Source of the DNA: Campylobacterales bacterium | GTDB taxonomy: Bacteria > Campylobacterota > Campylobacteria > Campylobacterales > QNZT01 | Direction: 5' to 3' | Length of the DNA stretch: 46,236 bases | NCBI GenBank assembly: GCA_016744895.1 | Contig: JADGDK010000010.1 | Span: forward strand, 1-46,236 | Shown here: piece by piece, positions 1-9,125 of the stretch | Position numbering within the stretch: the first letter of the stretch is position 1 | How the letters are laid out: each line of letters starts with the position of its first letter | Notes under the pieces: model-generated | Database searches by the model: none | Seen by the model: only the letters and a program-made list of their open reading frames with translations | What the model was told of the DNA's origin: nothing | Translations under genes and position numbers: made by a program

Positions 1-2696
1 AAGGCAAAAGGAAGTGTTAAAAATACAATCGAAGCATAGGTAAAATTTCTCAGTGCAAAATAGATAAGAACAAAGATAATCACAAAAGTAGATGGGATGA
101 TATAAACAAGTCTTTTCATGGCACTTTCAAGGTATTGGCTCTGCCCTGCCCACTCATAATAAAATCCAGCTGGAAGTTTTATATTTTTTACGATTTTATC
201 AGCTTCATCTTTATAACTTTTACTAGAGATCTCACCTTTTGGTGTGATATAGACAAAATTTACTTTGAGTCCTTTTTCAGACTTGATCACAGATGCACCT
301 TCGGTATAAGAGAGCTTTGCAAAACTACCAAGTGGCTGAAAACCAAAGTTTGTTTTTATCTGTATATTTTCTAATGTCTTAAGATCATCTCTTTGATGAC
401 TTTGATATCTAATAGAGATTGGATAACGTTCTAATCCTTCTATCATGGTTGATATCTTTGAGCCACCTATGGCATACTGCACTTGATCTAAAATCCTATT
501 TTTACTAATTCCATATCGACTCAAAGTCTCTTCATTGATATCGATATCAAGATAGTACCCACTATTGGTTTTATCAGATGAAACTGAGAGCGTTTTATCA
601 AACGCTTTGAGCACTTGCTCAATCTTTGCAGCGTAGATCTCAAGCTCTTTATGGTCATCTCCATAGAGTTTAATTCCAAGAGGTGTGCGAATACCTGTAA
701 GAAGCATATCAATACGTCCACGTATAGGATATGTCCATGAGTTAACCAAGCCTGGAATTTGTAACGTTTTTTCCATATCTTTCATCAAGCTGGCATGAGT
801 TACCCCTTCTCTCCATTCACTTTGGGGTTTAAATGTGATGATCGTCTCTATCATCGCAAGCGGTGCGGGATCAGTTGCGGTATCAGCACGTCCAGCTTTT
901 CCAAATACCGTATCCACTTCGGGAAAACTTTTGATAATCTCATCTGTCTTTTGTGTTAACTCTTTGGCAAAATCAATACCGATACCATAAGGAGTCACAG
1001 GCATATACATAAAAGTCTGTTCATTCATCATCGGCATAAATTCCCAGTTTTGTTTCTGATACAGAGGATAGAGTAAGAACAAAATCCCAAGCGAAAGTGC
1101 AATTACAAGATAACGTACCTTCAAAGAGAGTTTTAAAATAGGCAAATAGAGAATTTGGAAAAAACGGTTAAGTACATTTTTCTCTTCAGGGATGATATTA
1201 CCTTTGATAAAAAAGATCATTAAAATCGGAACCAAGGTAATAGATAAAATGGCTCCTCCAATCATCGCAAAGCTTTTGGTAAAAGCAAGTGGAGAAAAAA
1301 GTCTTCCCTCTTGTCCACTTAGTGCAAAGATAGGCAAAAATGAAACCACTACCAACATAAGCGCAAAAAATATCGGCTTAGCAACTTGTTTGGATGAAGC
1401 AATAATCACATCTATTCTCTCACTAGCAGAAATTTTTCCATACAATTGTATATGTTTGTGAATATGTTTATGTGCATTTTCAACCATCACAATTGCAGCA
1501 TCCACCATCGCACCTATAGCGATAGCAATACCACCAAGGCTCATGATATTTGATCCAATTCCAAAAAGTTTCATTAGTAAAAAGGTAAACGCTACTGTGA
1601 TAGGCAAAATAATGATGATAATCATAGCCGAGCGAAGATGAAACAGAAACAATGCAGAGATAATCATGACGATAATACTCTCTTCTGTCAAAGTACGTTT
1701 TAAGGTATCAATCGCCTGATCGATCAGTGACGTTCTATCATAAGTCTCAACGACCTCTACATCTTCAAGCTCTAAAGTTTTTAACTTCTCTTTGATATCT
1801 TTGATAACACGATATGGATTTTCTCCAAACCGAACAACAACAATACCTCCAACCACTTCACCCTGCCCATTTAGATCTGCCATGCCTCTTCTATTTGAAG
1901 GGACTTCAACAACTTCAGCAATATCTTTTATTTTTATAGGAAGTGAATTTTGCTCCTTAATCGTAAGTTCTTCTAGTGCTTGTAACCCTTGCAGATAACC
2001 GCTTGCTTGCACAATTTGTTCAAACCCACTCTCTAAAATAACCCTTCCGCCTTTGTCATTATTGCTTAGGCGAATCTTTTTAACCACTTCATCTGAACTA
2101 ATTCCAAACTCTACTAGCTTATCTGCATCGATACGCACTTCATAGTTTTTGACAAATCCACCAATAGCCGCTACCTCACTCACACCATCCACACCCAAAA
2201 GTGCATATTTATAATAATAATCTTGAAGCGTACGAAGTTCTTGAAGGTTTTTTGTTTTAGATTTTAGTGCATATTCATATGCCCAACCCACACCCGTTGC
2301 ATCTGGTCCTATTGTGACAAGTGCACCTTTGGGAAACGTAGGGGTAAGTTGTGATAGTTGTTCTAAAATTCTATTTCGTGATTCGTAAAGGTCAACACCA
2401 TCTTTAAATATCACATAGATCAGTGCATTTTCAAAACTACTCATAGCCCTGACTGTTTCGATATTTGGCAATGACATCAAATTTGAAATAAGGGGATAGC
2501 TTATTTGATCTTCGATAATTTTAGGAGACTGTCCTGACCACTTAACTTGGACAATCACTTGTGGAGGGGAAATATCAGGTAGCGCATCAAGAGAAGTTTT
2601 TGAAATCGCCCAAAAAGAAGCACCCAACATGATAAGCGTAGCAAGCAAAACTAAAAAACTATTTTTAACGCTAAAGTCTATTATTTTATCAATCAT
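1..2696 (-). CDS. CusA/CzcA-family RND heavy-metal efflux pump, 3' part outside window
   Basis: Inner-membrane proton-driven RND transporter, probably for monovalent copper or silver. I translated the minus strand from ATG at 2696 (preceded by AGGGG); the frame stays open to base 1, giving about 898 residues of a family of roughly 1,030-1,050. Seen: N-terminal MIDKIIDFSVKNSFLVLLA helix, the porter region, the transmembrane motif GAMVDAAIVMVENAHK, and the CusA-like stretches MNEQTFMYMPVT and RIDMLLTGIRTPLGIK. The methionines there fit CusA better than the CzcA group. The gene starts 36 nt after the DUF2238 gene on the same strand. No membrane-fusion or outer-membrane partner lies upstream within the window, although cusB normally precedes cusA. 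Metal specificity is inferred. Confidence 0.9.
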   Translation of the reverse strand, partial: MIDKIIDFSVKNSFLVLLATLIMLGASFWAISKTSLDALPDISPPQVIVQVKWSGQSPKIIEDQISYPLISNLMSLPNIETVRAMSSFENALIYVIFKDGVDLYESRNRILEQLSQLTPTFPKGALVTIGPDATGVGWAYEYALKSKTKNLQELRTLQDYYYKYALLGVDGVSEVAAIGGFVKNYEVRIDADKLVEFGISSDEVVKKIRLSNNDKGGRVILESGFEQIVQASGYLQGLQALEELTIKEQNSLPIKIKDIAEVVEVPSNRRGMADLNGQGEVVGGIVVVRFGENPYRVIKDIKEKLKTLELEDVEVVETYDRTSLIDQAIDTLKRTLTEESIIVMIISALFLFHLRSAMIIIIILPITVAFTFLLMKLFGIGSNIMSLGGIAIAIGAMVDAAIVMVENAHKHIHKHIQLYGKISASERIDVIIASSKQVAKPIFFALMLVVVSFLPIFALSGQEGRLFSPLAFTKSFAMIGGAILSITLVPILMIFFIKGNIIPEEKNVLNRFFQILYLPILKLSLKVRYLVIALSLGILFLLYPLYQKQNWEFMPMMNEQTFMYMPVTPYGIGIDFAKELTQKTDEIIKSFPEVDTVFGKAGRADTATDPAPLAMIETIITFKPQSEWREGVTHASLMKDMEKTLQIPGLVNSWTYPIRGRIDMLLTGIRTPLGIKLYGDDHKELEIYAAKIEQVLKAFDKTLSVSSDKTNSGYYLDIDINEETLSRYGISKNRILDQVQYAIGGSKISTMIEGLERYPISIRYQSHQRDDLKTLENIQIKTNFGFQPLGSFAKLSYTEGASVIKSEKGLKVNFVYITPKGEISSKSYKDEADKIVKNIKLPAGFYYEWAGQSQYLESAMKRLVYIIPSTFVIIFVLIYFALRNFTYASIVFLTLPFA

Positions 2697-2732
2697 AAAT
2701 TCCCCTGACAGATCGTATAGGGGAATTATAGA

Positions 2733-3359
2733 TTATTTAGCGTGTAGAGTACGTGCAGGAGAAGTAATAATTTTTAATGCTTTATCATGATATCTTGATA
2801 ACAGTACTAGTGCTAAGATCGCACCAAAAAGTGCCCATGCCATATCTGATTGTGTATCCCAAATATAACCTTGAGTTCCCAAAAATGATTCAGCTGCTTC
2901 ATCACTGATCACAGCTACCGCCCACTCAAGCAGTTCATAAAATGCAGAAAAGGCAAGTACAAAGCAGACGATAAAAAAGTTCATCCAGCCTTTGGAATTA
3001 AATACATTTTTTCGTATCACAATTTCACGAGCAACCATCACAGGAACAAACCCTTGTGCAAAATGCCCAACTTTATCATAATTATTTCTAGAACCATCAA
3101 AAAATTCACGCAAAGTATCAAATAGTGGTACCTCAGCATAAGTATAATGTCCACCAACCATCAAAATAACACAGTGAATCAGTATCAAAATATAAACAAG
3201 AGGCGTCAATGGAAATGTTTTATAAGTCCATGCAAGAACTCCAAATCCGATAATGGCAGGAGCCACTTCTAAGACCCAAGTCACAAAATCTTTTGGATTG
3301 ATAGCAGACCAAGTAAGTACGGCAAAAAATATCACTAACCATAGAAGTGTTTTAAGCAT
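2733..3359 (-). CDS. DUF2238 (YjdF-like) integral membrane protein
   Basis: 208-residue membrane protein with about six hydrophobic helices. Residues near 70-105 carry the family signature GGHYTYAEVPLF followed by NNYDKVGHFAQGFVPV, and a later FYELLEWAVA block with the GTQGYIWDTQSDM segment is typical of DUF2238/YjdF. The family has no established biochemical role that I can name. It lies between the p-cresol operon terminator and the RND pump gene, on the same strand as both, so it may be co-transcribed with the pump. The full-length match to the family is clear; the function is unknown. Confidence 0.85.
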   Translation of the reverse strand: MLKTLLWLVIFFAVLTWSAINPKDFVTWVLEVAPAIIGFGVLAWTYKTFPLTPLVYILILIHCVILMVGGHYTYAEVPLFDTLREFFDGSRNNYDKVGHFAQGFVPVMVAREIVIRKNVFNSKGWMNFFIVCFVLAFSAFYELLEWAVAVISDEAAESFLGTQGYIWDTQSDMAWALFGAILALVLLSRYHDKALKIITSPARTLHAK

Positions 3360-3395
3360 AGCCTATATCCTTATAATATAATTATAAAAATATAG

Positions 3396-3435
3396 GCTAT
3401 TATTCTTTAAAGTTAGCTATTTAAAGAATAATAGC
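3396..3435 (-). terminator. Perfect hairpin ending the pchC-X-F-OMP operon
   Basis: A perfect 16-bp inverted repeat (arms 3396-3411 and 3420-3435, 8-nt loop) lies 17 nt past the stop of the outer-membrane protein gene. On the minus strand the stem is followed by a T-rich stretch (CCTATATTTTTATAATTA). The stem is AT-rich but long, and it separates the p-cresol genes from DUF2238. Confidence 0.7.
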
Positions 3436-3452
3436 AATTGTTTCTTTTTATC

Positions 3453-4361
3453 TTATAAAGGCCAGATCAATTTAAACCAAGCTTTATTTCCTTTTGGTCT
3501 GTTTTTAACATTGGTCTCAATTTGATACTTACCAATAAAACTAAGTTTACCTTTGTTGTATTGTACTTGAGGTCCCATAGCAAACACTTGACCTCTATTA
3601 TTGGCTACTTCAACACCATTGTTTTCATCATCTGTAGTTTGTTTGTAGTAGTATCCACCAACACCCACTTTCCATGCCTTATCAATCTGTTTACCAATAG
3701 CATAATCAAAGTGAAACTCTTCACCTGATTTATAATTGGTATCATCATTTTTAGTGTTAAAGTCATATAAAAACTTACCAGACAGATCCCAGCCATCATC
3801 AGAGATATACGTTACTGCATAAATTGGCTCAAAAGTGGTGTAGTTTCTACCTACATTTACAGGTCTATTTTTATCATATGAACCCGTTGGTAAAATGATA
3901 TCTAAACCGATAGCCTGATGCCAATTTTTCGAATGCCAAGAGACCAAAAATGGATCAATTACGATATCACCAAGTCCAGAGTCACTATCATCAAAAACTT
4001 TTCCAGGACCAGGGTTAATAGATAACTTTGCATCGAGTGTAACAAGTGGAATAATTACTTGTCCACCCCAGTAACCACCTAAGATTTTAATAGGACTTGT
4101 ATAGACAAAACGCGATACATTGGCAATCGCTTTAAGCTCAAAGTCGCCTATCTCATTGCCATTATTATCCATAAGTTTATCTGCACCATAGTGATTTAAA
4201 TAGTTAAGATAATAAAATCCTGGAGGAGGAACCGCTCCTGCCATAAATCCTTCTGCACCATTAGGATAAGCACCACCGCCACCCTCTGTTGCAAAACTGT
4301 TTGTTGTCAAAAGTGCCACAGCTGCAATTGCAGCTAGGCTATATTTTTTTAAAATATTCAT
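3453..4361 (-). CDS. Outer-membrane channel of the phenol-degradation MetA/SphA family
   Basis: 302 residues with a Sec signal peptide (MNILKKYSLAAIAAVALLTT, probable cleavage after SFA, residue 24) and then alternating beta-strand sequence ending in an aromatic/hydrophobic C-terminus (WFKLIWPL), as in outer-membrane barrels. The N-terminal GGGGAYPNGAEGFMAGAVPPPG motif and the GLGDIVIDP and LDIILPTGSYD blocks are typical of the 'MetA pathway of phenol degradation' group (PF13557, SphA-like), found in aromatic and terpenoid catabolic clusters. It starts 6 nt after pchF stops and is the last gene before the terminator, so it probably lets p-cresol or a related phenol cross the outer membrane. 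The family is clear; the substrate is inferred from context. Confidence 0.85.
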   Translation of the reverse strand: MNILKKYSLAAIAAVALLTTNSFATEGGGGAYPNGAEGFMAGAVPPPGFYYLNYLNHYGADKLMDNNGNEIGDFELKAIANVSRFVYTSPIKILGGYWGGQVIIPLVTLDAKLSINPGPGKVFDDSDSGLGDIVIDPFLVSWHSKNWHQAIGLDIILPTGSYDKNRPVNVGRNYTTFEPIYAVTYISDDGWDLSGKFLYDFNTKNDDTNYKSGEEFHFDYAIGKQIDKAWKVGVGGYYYKQTTDDENNGVEVANNRGQVFAMGPQVQYNKGKLSFIGKYQIETNVKNRPKGNKAWFKLIWPL

Positions 4362-4366
4362 ATTTC

Positions 4367-5920
4367 TTACCCTTTGTGAAGATCAATACCAGATTTACCC
4401 GGTGCTAAAATATTATTTGGATCTAACGCTTTTTTCAGTTTCATAAATACATCATGAATCACTGGTCCATAAGTATCTGCTACTTCATCCATAGAACCTG
4501 TATTTGTTCTATAAACACCATATCCTTCTTTCGCAAATTCACTTACGAGTTCACTATAACACGCTTTAGCTTTTGCCATCTCTTCAGGATCATTTCTATC
4601 AAAAAGAACATCTACGATATGGTGCATATCTCTCCAACCAACGATGAATTCACCTACATAATCAAATCCATACTTATGAAGGATATCAGTTGCAAGTTTC
4701 TTTTGATTTAGGGTATGTTTACCTTGTGCTGGAGACACAGGAGCAAACCACATAGAACCACCACCACCTTTCCAGTTATAAAGTGCAAATTCTTGAAGGT
4801 TTGGTTCACCTTTCATTAGTTTTGCTCTATATTGGAAAATTGGATCATTACCAAGCTCTTTTTCTGTAAAGAATTTTACTTTTTTGTTATTGGCAAACAC
4901 AGCTTGAATAATATTCCAGTTATGCTCAATTGACTTTTCATCGCCATACAGTGCTGCATAGACATTCCAAGCACCCATACCTTTATCTTTTCTAAGTTTT
5001 TCTAGTTCTTCTTCAGTGATATACCCTTTACCTGTATGATAATCACTTCTTTTAGCCACTGAAGCAGCTTCATAACTAGTACTTGCAATCGTAAATGCAT
5101 TTGGAATGATATTTGCGATTCTAAGCGGTCTTAGTGTCTCTACTATATCTTCGATATCTGTCTCATCTGGAAATGATAAACAAAATGGTTTATACGCTGG
5201 AGGAGCTGGCATCAACCAGATACCCATTTTTGTACAAATACCAAAGTTCGACTGTGTAAAGATACCATCTAAATATGGTCCATAACCCCATTTAAATACT
5301 TGCCATGAGTTAGATTTTTCAACACCACCCATACCTGTTCTTAGTACTTGACCATCTGCTAAAACTACTTCCATACCACATTGGAATAAGAAGTGTTCAC
5401 CATATGGTGTATAACCAACACCTCTATCCATAGTATTACCCACAGGACTTGCGATAGCACTTGGTGCTGGACAACTCATCCATAAAGGAATTTTATTCTC
5501 TTGAAGATAATCATAAAGATCTTGATATGTTACACCTGGTTCTAATAAGGCATAACCTAATTCAGCATTTACTTCAATAATCTTATTCATACGTCTAAGA
5601 TCCATTAGAATAGTTCCCGCTTTAGCTGGCATGGCACTACCGTAACCTAGATTTTTACCTGTTGAAAAAGTCCATACAGGCACTTTATATTTATTACAGA
5701 TTTTAACAATTTCTTGAATCTCTTCAACAGTTCGAGGTACTAACGCAGCACTTGGCATCATTTTCTCTTTTTTTGTTGGAATCAATACCTTTGTATATGG
5801 TGCGATATCATCTGACTTGATAAAGACATTATCTTCACCAATTATTTTTTTAAACTCTTTAATTGCTTTATCAAAATTCTCTTCTGTTACCCCTGGTGGA
5901 AGTTCTAAATATTTAGACAT
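4367..5920 (-). CDS. pchF: 4-cresol dehydrogenase (hydroxylating), flavoprotein subunit
   Basis: Oxidises p-cresol with water to 4-hydroxybenzyl alcohol and then 4-hydroxybenzaldehyde, passing electrons to cytochrome PchC in the periplasm. The 517-residue protein has an N-terminal FAD-binding (FAD_binding_4) half and a C-terminal substrate cap as in Pseudomonas putida p-cresol methylhydroxylase. By motif alignment Tyr381 (in ALYNWKGGGG) is the tyrosine that covalently holds FAD (Tyr384 in P. putida). Glu424, Asp437, Tyr470 and Arg471 match Glu427, Asp440, Tyr473 and Arg474, all with the same offset of three; Tyr93 lies in GKNLGYGS. Absence of the VAO-type flavin histidine supports PchF over vanillyl-alcohol oxidase or eugenol hydroxylase, though related 4-alkylphenols could be substrates. 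It overlaps the preceding gene by 8 nt. It has no signal peptide, as in Pseudomonas. Confidence 0.95.
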   Translation of the reverse strand: MSKYLELPPGVTEENFDKAIKEFKKIIGEDNVFIKSDDIAPYTKVLIPTKKEKMMPSAALVPRTVEEIQEIVKICNKYKVPVWTFSTGKNLGYGSAMPAKAGTILMDLRRMNKIIEVNAELGYALLEPGVTYQDLYDYLQENKIPLWMSCPAPSAIASPVGNTMDRGVGYTPYGEHFLFQCGMEVVLADGQVLRTGMGGVEKSNSWQVFKWGYGPYLDGIFTQSNFGICTKMGIWLMPAPPAYKPFCLSFPDETDIEDIVETLRPLRIANIIPNAFTIASTSYEAASVAKRSDYHTGKGYITEEELEKLRKDKGMGAWNVYAALYGDEKSIEHNWNIIQAVFANNKKVKFFTEKELGNDPIFQYRAKLMKGEPNLQEFALYNWKGGGGSMWFAPVSPAQGKHTLNQKKLATDILHKYGFDYVGEFIVGWRDMHHIVDVLFDRNDPEEMAKAKACYSELVSEFAKEGYGVYRTNTGSMDEVADTYGPVIHDVFMKLKKALDPNNILAPGKSGIDLHKG

Positions 5921-6548
5921 TGCTTCTCTCCTTACTTATTGTTGCTAAAAACGATACAAGTTTTGTATCCCCTTTTTCAGCCTTTTTAATTGTTACTTGA
6001 TTAAAATCATTTTTTCCTATTGAGGCTAGTACACTATCTGCACAGCCCCCACCTAAGATATATCCAGTTAAATATGCCCATTCACTGTTACTTTCTAAAG
6101 CACTTTTTGCACTCGAAAGTACTGATGATGCAGTATGCGTTGCTGAGATATGATGTGCTGTACCATGTTCTGCTATATCATGTACTATTTCCGTTTTAAG
6201 TTTAAGACCATTATCTTTAATCATCTCGACCAAAAGTGCATAATCACCTTCAGTTAAAAGACCTGTCAAAGTAGTCACATCTTTATTAGATAAATGTTTC
6301 TTCATTGTTTTAGTAAATGAAGCATAATCTTCTATAAGATTTACATTTTCAATAGTATTCAAAGAGTCTTCTGATTTTTGGACACCCTCTGCAAACTGTT
6401 TTGCAAATAATGAATCATTTAATAAAACGACTGTCTTTTTTATACTCTTATCTGCACTCGCATAAAGACTAGTACCAAATGTAGCAAGAGCAGATAACGC
6501 TGCCATACCTTTTAAGGTAGTTCTGCGTTTAGCATCTACGGCTTTCAT
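5913..6548 (-). CDS. Tat-signal protein in the pchX position, function unknown
   Basis: 211 residues. The N-terminus has a twin-arginine-like signal: KRRTTLK at residues 7-13 followed by a hydrophobic stretch and ASA near 30-32. The remainder is mainly helical with a His-rich patch (HDIAEHGTAHHISATH, about 122-138) and a GGGCADS motif. I do not recognise a domain. It overlaps pchC by 4 nt (ATGA) and pchF by 8 nt, so the three are translationally coupled. In P. putida the order is pchC-pchX-pchF with pchX of unknown role; this gene holds the same place, but I cannot confirm homology by eye. A role as export or assembly partner of signal-less PchF is my inference. Confidence 0.7.
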   Translation of the reverse strand: MKAVDAKRRTTLKGMAALSALATFGTSLYASADKSIKKTVVLLNDSLFAKQFAEGVQKSEDSLNTIENVNLIEDYASFTKTMKKHLSNKDVTTLTGLLTEGDYALLVEMIKDNGLKLKTEIVHDIAEHGTAHHISATHTASSVLSSAKSALESNSEWAYLTGYILGGGCADSVLASIGKNDFNQVTIKKAEKGDTKLVSFLATISKERSNV

Positions 6549-6874
6549 TTTAGTTCTCCCTTAGCAAGTGCTGTTGCTAAATCTTGAAGTGTGTCATCAT
6601 CAATCTCTGTTTTTCTAAATGCAGGCATTGCATCCAGACCATTTCTAACAATTGCTTTAATCGTTAAAACTCGAGATTGAATATCGCTTGTTTTAATATT
6701 GATCGTATTAGGACCAACACCTTTACCGTCTGATTTATGGCAATACGCACAAACTTTTGTGTATGCTTCTTGTGCATTTTCCCAGTACCGTTCTCCTGCT
6801 ACTGCTTGTGTAGAAGTCATACTCAATACAGCTGCGATAGAAAGGAATTTTAAAAATTTATGTTCTATTCTCAT
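6545..6874 (-). CDS. pchC: p-cresol methylhydroxylase cytochrome c subunit
   Basis: Small periplasmic class I c-type cytochrome that takes electrons from PchF. The 109-residue precursor has a Sec signal ending near AVA (residues 24-26), one haem site CAYCH (Cys42, Cys45, His46) and a distal methionine at Met83 in GLDAMPAFRK. The MPAF context and the size of about 80 mature residues match PchC. It is the first gene of the operon, 47 nt downstream of a promoter with a tandem operator (6921-6955). RBS AAAGGAT lies just upstream of the ATG. Confidence 0.92.
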   Translation of the reverse strand: MRIEHKFLKFLSIAAVLSMTSTQAVAGERYWENAQEAYTKVCAYCHKSDGKGVGPNTINIKTSDIQSRVLTIKAIVRNGLDAMPAFRKTEIDDDTLQDLATALAKGELK

Positions 6875-6920
6875 AAGAAAATCCTTTTATAGGTTTTCGG
6901 ATCTTTTGAACCGTGAGAAA

Positions 6921-6955
6921 ATTATAGAGAGAAAAAATCGCAAAAAAATCGCAAA
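6921..6955 (-). promoter_or_regulatory. pchC promoter with tandem 11-bp operator
   Basis: Reading the minus strand, a 24-bp element at 6955-6932 holds two TGCGAT units starting at 6953 and 6942 (11 bp apart), each followed by T-runs. Five bases later comes a perfect -10 hexamer TATAAT (6926-6921). The -10 starts 16 nt after the second unit, so the repeat covers the -35 region, as for OmpR/PhoB-type activators. An identical 24-bp element with the same spacing precedes the aldehyde dehydrogenase gene (9126-9160). Likely bound by the response regulator at 7015-7767. Confidence 0.75.
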
Positions 6956-7014
6956 TGAAAGTTTTTAGTATAAGTTTATTTAATAGAGATCAATCTTTAT
7001 ATTATTTTGAAAAG

Positions 7015-7767
7015 TTATGCTTTATTGATTTTATAACCACGACCACTGACATTTTCAATAATATCTTTAGGAAGTTTGGCACGAAGTCTAAAGAGTAGAG
7101 AACGTAAAGAAGCATAACCAGCAGGTTTATCTTGCCAAGCTGCTGCTTCTATCTGATCTATAGAGATAATATGCCCTACGTTAAGGCACAATGCATTGAT
7201 AACAGATATTTCACGTTCTGTTAAATTCACCTTCTCTTGTGCATGGTAGAGTATTCTCTCTTCTCTATCAAATATATATCCATGCTTTAACTGTACAAGC
7301 TTACTTTTACTCTCTTGGTTCTCTTCAATTTTTGTTTGAAGTGATAAATTAATACTCTTTACCGTATCAAAAGCATCTTTTTGTTTTTTATCATGTGAAA
7401 ATCTTTGTATGGCAACTTCTATAGCACTATGAAGGTCATGACCTTTAAATGGTTTTACAACATATCCGTAAGGAGCACTCTTACTCGCTTGAGAAATCGT
7501 CTGAGATTCTGAATTGGCAGTCAGATAAATGATAGGGATATCATACTTTGTATTTATTATTTTTGCAAGTTCTATACCACTATCCCCATCTTTCAAAAAG
7601 ATATCCATCAATATAAGATCAGGGCATTTATCTTCAAGTAGCATCAATGATTTTTCTGTATTAGGGGCTATGCCTGTCACACCATAACCAAGTTCTAAAA
7701 GTGTCTCTTTGATATTTAGGGCTATAATACTTTCATCTTCAACAATCATAATGTTTATTTGTTTCAT
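7015..7767 (-). CDS. OmpR-like response regulator of the p-cresol module
   Basis: 250 residues. The receiver domain (about 1-120) has acidic residues Glu10/Asp11, phospho-acceptor Asp55 (LILMDIF), Thr83 and Lys105 (VVKPF). A linker of mixed polar and helical sequence follows (about 120-160). The C-terminal winged helix (about 165-248) contains LTEREISVINALC and the recognition helix region SLRSLLFRLRAKL, ending GRGYKINKA. It overlaps the kinase gene by 4 nt and sits between the two transcription units that carry identical operators, which makes it the obvious regulator of pchC-X-F and the aldehyde dehydrogenase gene. The ligand sensed upstream (p-cresol or 4-hydroxybenzaldehyde) is inferred. 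Confidence 0.88.
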   Translation of the reverse strand: MKQINIMIVEDESIIALNIKETLLELGYGVTGIAPNTEKSLMLLEDKCPDLILMDIFLKDGDSGIELAKIINTKYDIPIIYLTANSESQTISQASKSAPYGYVVKPFKGHDLHSAIEVAIQRFSHDKKQKDAFDTVKSINLSLQTKIEENQESKSKLVQLKHGYIFDREERILYHAQEKVNLTEREISVINALCLNVGHIISIDQIEAAAWQDKPAGYASLRSLLFRLRAKLPKDIIENVSGRGYKINKA

Positions 7768-9065
7768 ATTACTGCCTTATATGGAAAATATATATCACAC
7801 CTTAAACCATCTTCTGAAAGAAAATTTACCTCACCATCGAGTTGGTCTTCACATATTATTTTTATAAGTTGCACTCCCAAAGAGTTACTTTCGTAAAGTT
7901 CTTTTATATCCTTTACGCCATTGCCATTATCTTCTACGCATAGGTGCAAAATTTCATCTTCTTGCTCTAAGTTTATGCTCAAACGCTTCTCATCTATACC
8001 ATTATATGCATATTTTATCGTATTGACACAAAGTTCATGTAAAATCATACCCAATCTAATGGAAGCATCTGTAGAAAATTTAAGTTTTTCGACATAAATA
8101 CACAGTTTGATATCTGATTGTCCTTCTGTATAAAGACTTACAATATCTGTCACCAATTGTGTCACATATCCATCTAAATCTATCTCTGAAAGTTTTTCAC
8201 TTTTATATAAAAACTCATGTACTAAAGACATTGTATGGATACGACTTTTACTCTCTTGCAAAATTAAACGCATAGCACTATCATCAATACGGCGATACTG
8301 CATACTGAGTAAACTAGAGATAATTTCAAGATTGTTTTTTACACGATGATGCACTTCTTTTAAAAGCATCTCTTTTTCACTTATCGATCGTTTTAGTTCA
8401 CTATTTGCCTCTTCAATTGCGGTTTGATAATCACGACGCTCACTGATATCACGTCCAAAAGCGCAGATAAACTCTTTGCCCTCATGTGCAAAATAATTTG
8501 CCGAAACTTCTATAGGAATCACTTTCCCATCTTTTTTAGTCTGTGTTGTTTCAAAGGTAGCACGTTTAACTTCTTTTATCTCTAAAAGAAATGCTTGCGC
8601 TTGATCACTTGTAAAATTATGATCCATTTCCCAAAGATCCATACCTAAAAGTTCTTCTTTTTTATATCCAAGCATATAACTTGCTGCATCATTTACATAA
8701 TAAAACTTTCCATCAAAGGTAAACCAATAAATTGCATCTGCACTATTGTCAAGTGCAAAGTTAAAAAGTCGTAGACTCTCTTTTTCTCTCTGTTCCAAGA
8801 GATGATATGAAGCTTCTGTTACTTTAACAATGCTAAGCATATATTTTAAAAGTAGATAAATCACAACAGTCATCGCAAGAGTATATAAAATACCTAAGGT
8901 CAAAGGGCCAATATCAATCACCTCTACATCACCATAACGAAGATGAATAATACGATCAATAAGAAGTACACCTGTTATACCAACCAAAGCAAACATAAAC
9001 GAAAATCGACTGGGAAGATAATTTGTTTTTAGTACATATCGTTTAAACAAATTCTTTAGCATCAT
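7764..9065 (-). CDS. PAS-domain histidine kinase (HisKA_2 type)
   Basis: 433 residues. Two membrane helices (about 22-40 and 52-79) are joined by a very short outside loop, so there is no periplasmic sensor domain. A cytoplasmic PAS domain (about 100-215: NSADAIYWFTFDGKFYYVND, then PAC-like FICAFGRDISERRDY) is followed by a HisKA_2 dimerisation domain with the phospho-His motif EVHHRVKNNLEIISSLL (His240) and a HATPase with LHELCVNTIKYAY and DNGNG. The PAS domain may bind an aromatic ligand or sense membrane/redox state. A -10-like TATAAT on the minus strand (9092-9097) and an AAGG RBS precede the ATG. Two consecutive ATG codons make the exact start uncertain by one residue. Confidence 0.9.
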   Translation of the reverse strand: MMLKNLFKRYVLKTNYLPSRFSFMFALVGITGVLLIDRIIHLRYGDVEVIDIGPLTLGILYTLAMTVVIYLLLKYMLSIVKVTEASYHLLEQREKESLRLFNFALDNSADAIYWFTFDGKFYYVNDAASYMLGYKKEELLGMDLWEMDHNFTSDQAQAFLLEIKEVKRATFETTQTKKDGKVIPIEVSANYFAHEGKEFICAFGRDISERRDYQTAIEEANSELKRSISEKEMLLKEVHHRVKNNLEIISSLLSMQYRRIDDSAMRLILQESKSRIHTMSLVHEFLYKSEKLSEIDLDGYVTQLVTDIVSLYTEGQSDIKLCIYVEKLKFSTDASIRLGMILHELCVNTIKYAYNGIDEKRLSINLEQEDEILHLCVEDNGNGVKDIKELYESNSLGVQLIKIICEDQLDGEVNFLSEDGLRCDIYFPYKAVI

Positions 9066-9125
9066 AATAAAACCTTATCTATAAAGAATTCATTATAAAA
9101 CAAATTTATTTATATATTAGGCATT

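Noticed and set aside
135-1998. Open frames on the plus strand in the first 2 kb
   Set aside because: They are antisense to the continuous RND pump frame, whose translation matches CusA throughout.
4367-5920. PchF without a signal peptide taken as N-terminally truncated
   Set aside because: Pseudomonas PchF also lacks one and aligns from the first residues (LPxGVT...).
6932-6955. Tandem repeats as CRISPR or phase-variable repeats
   Set aside because: Only two units of 11 bp with fixed spacing to a -10 box; no spacers, no cas genes, and the repeats are outside coding frames.
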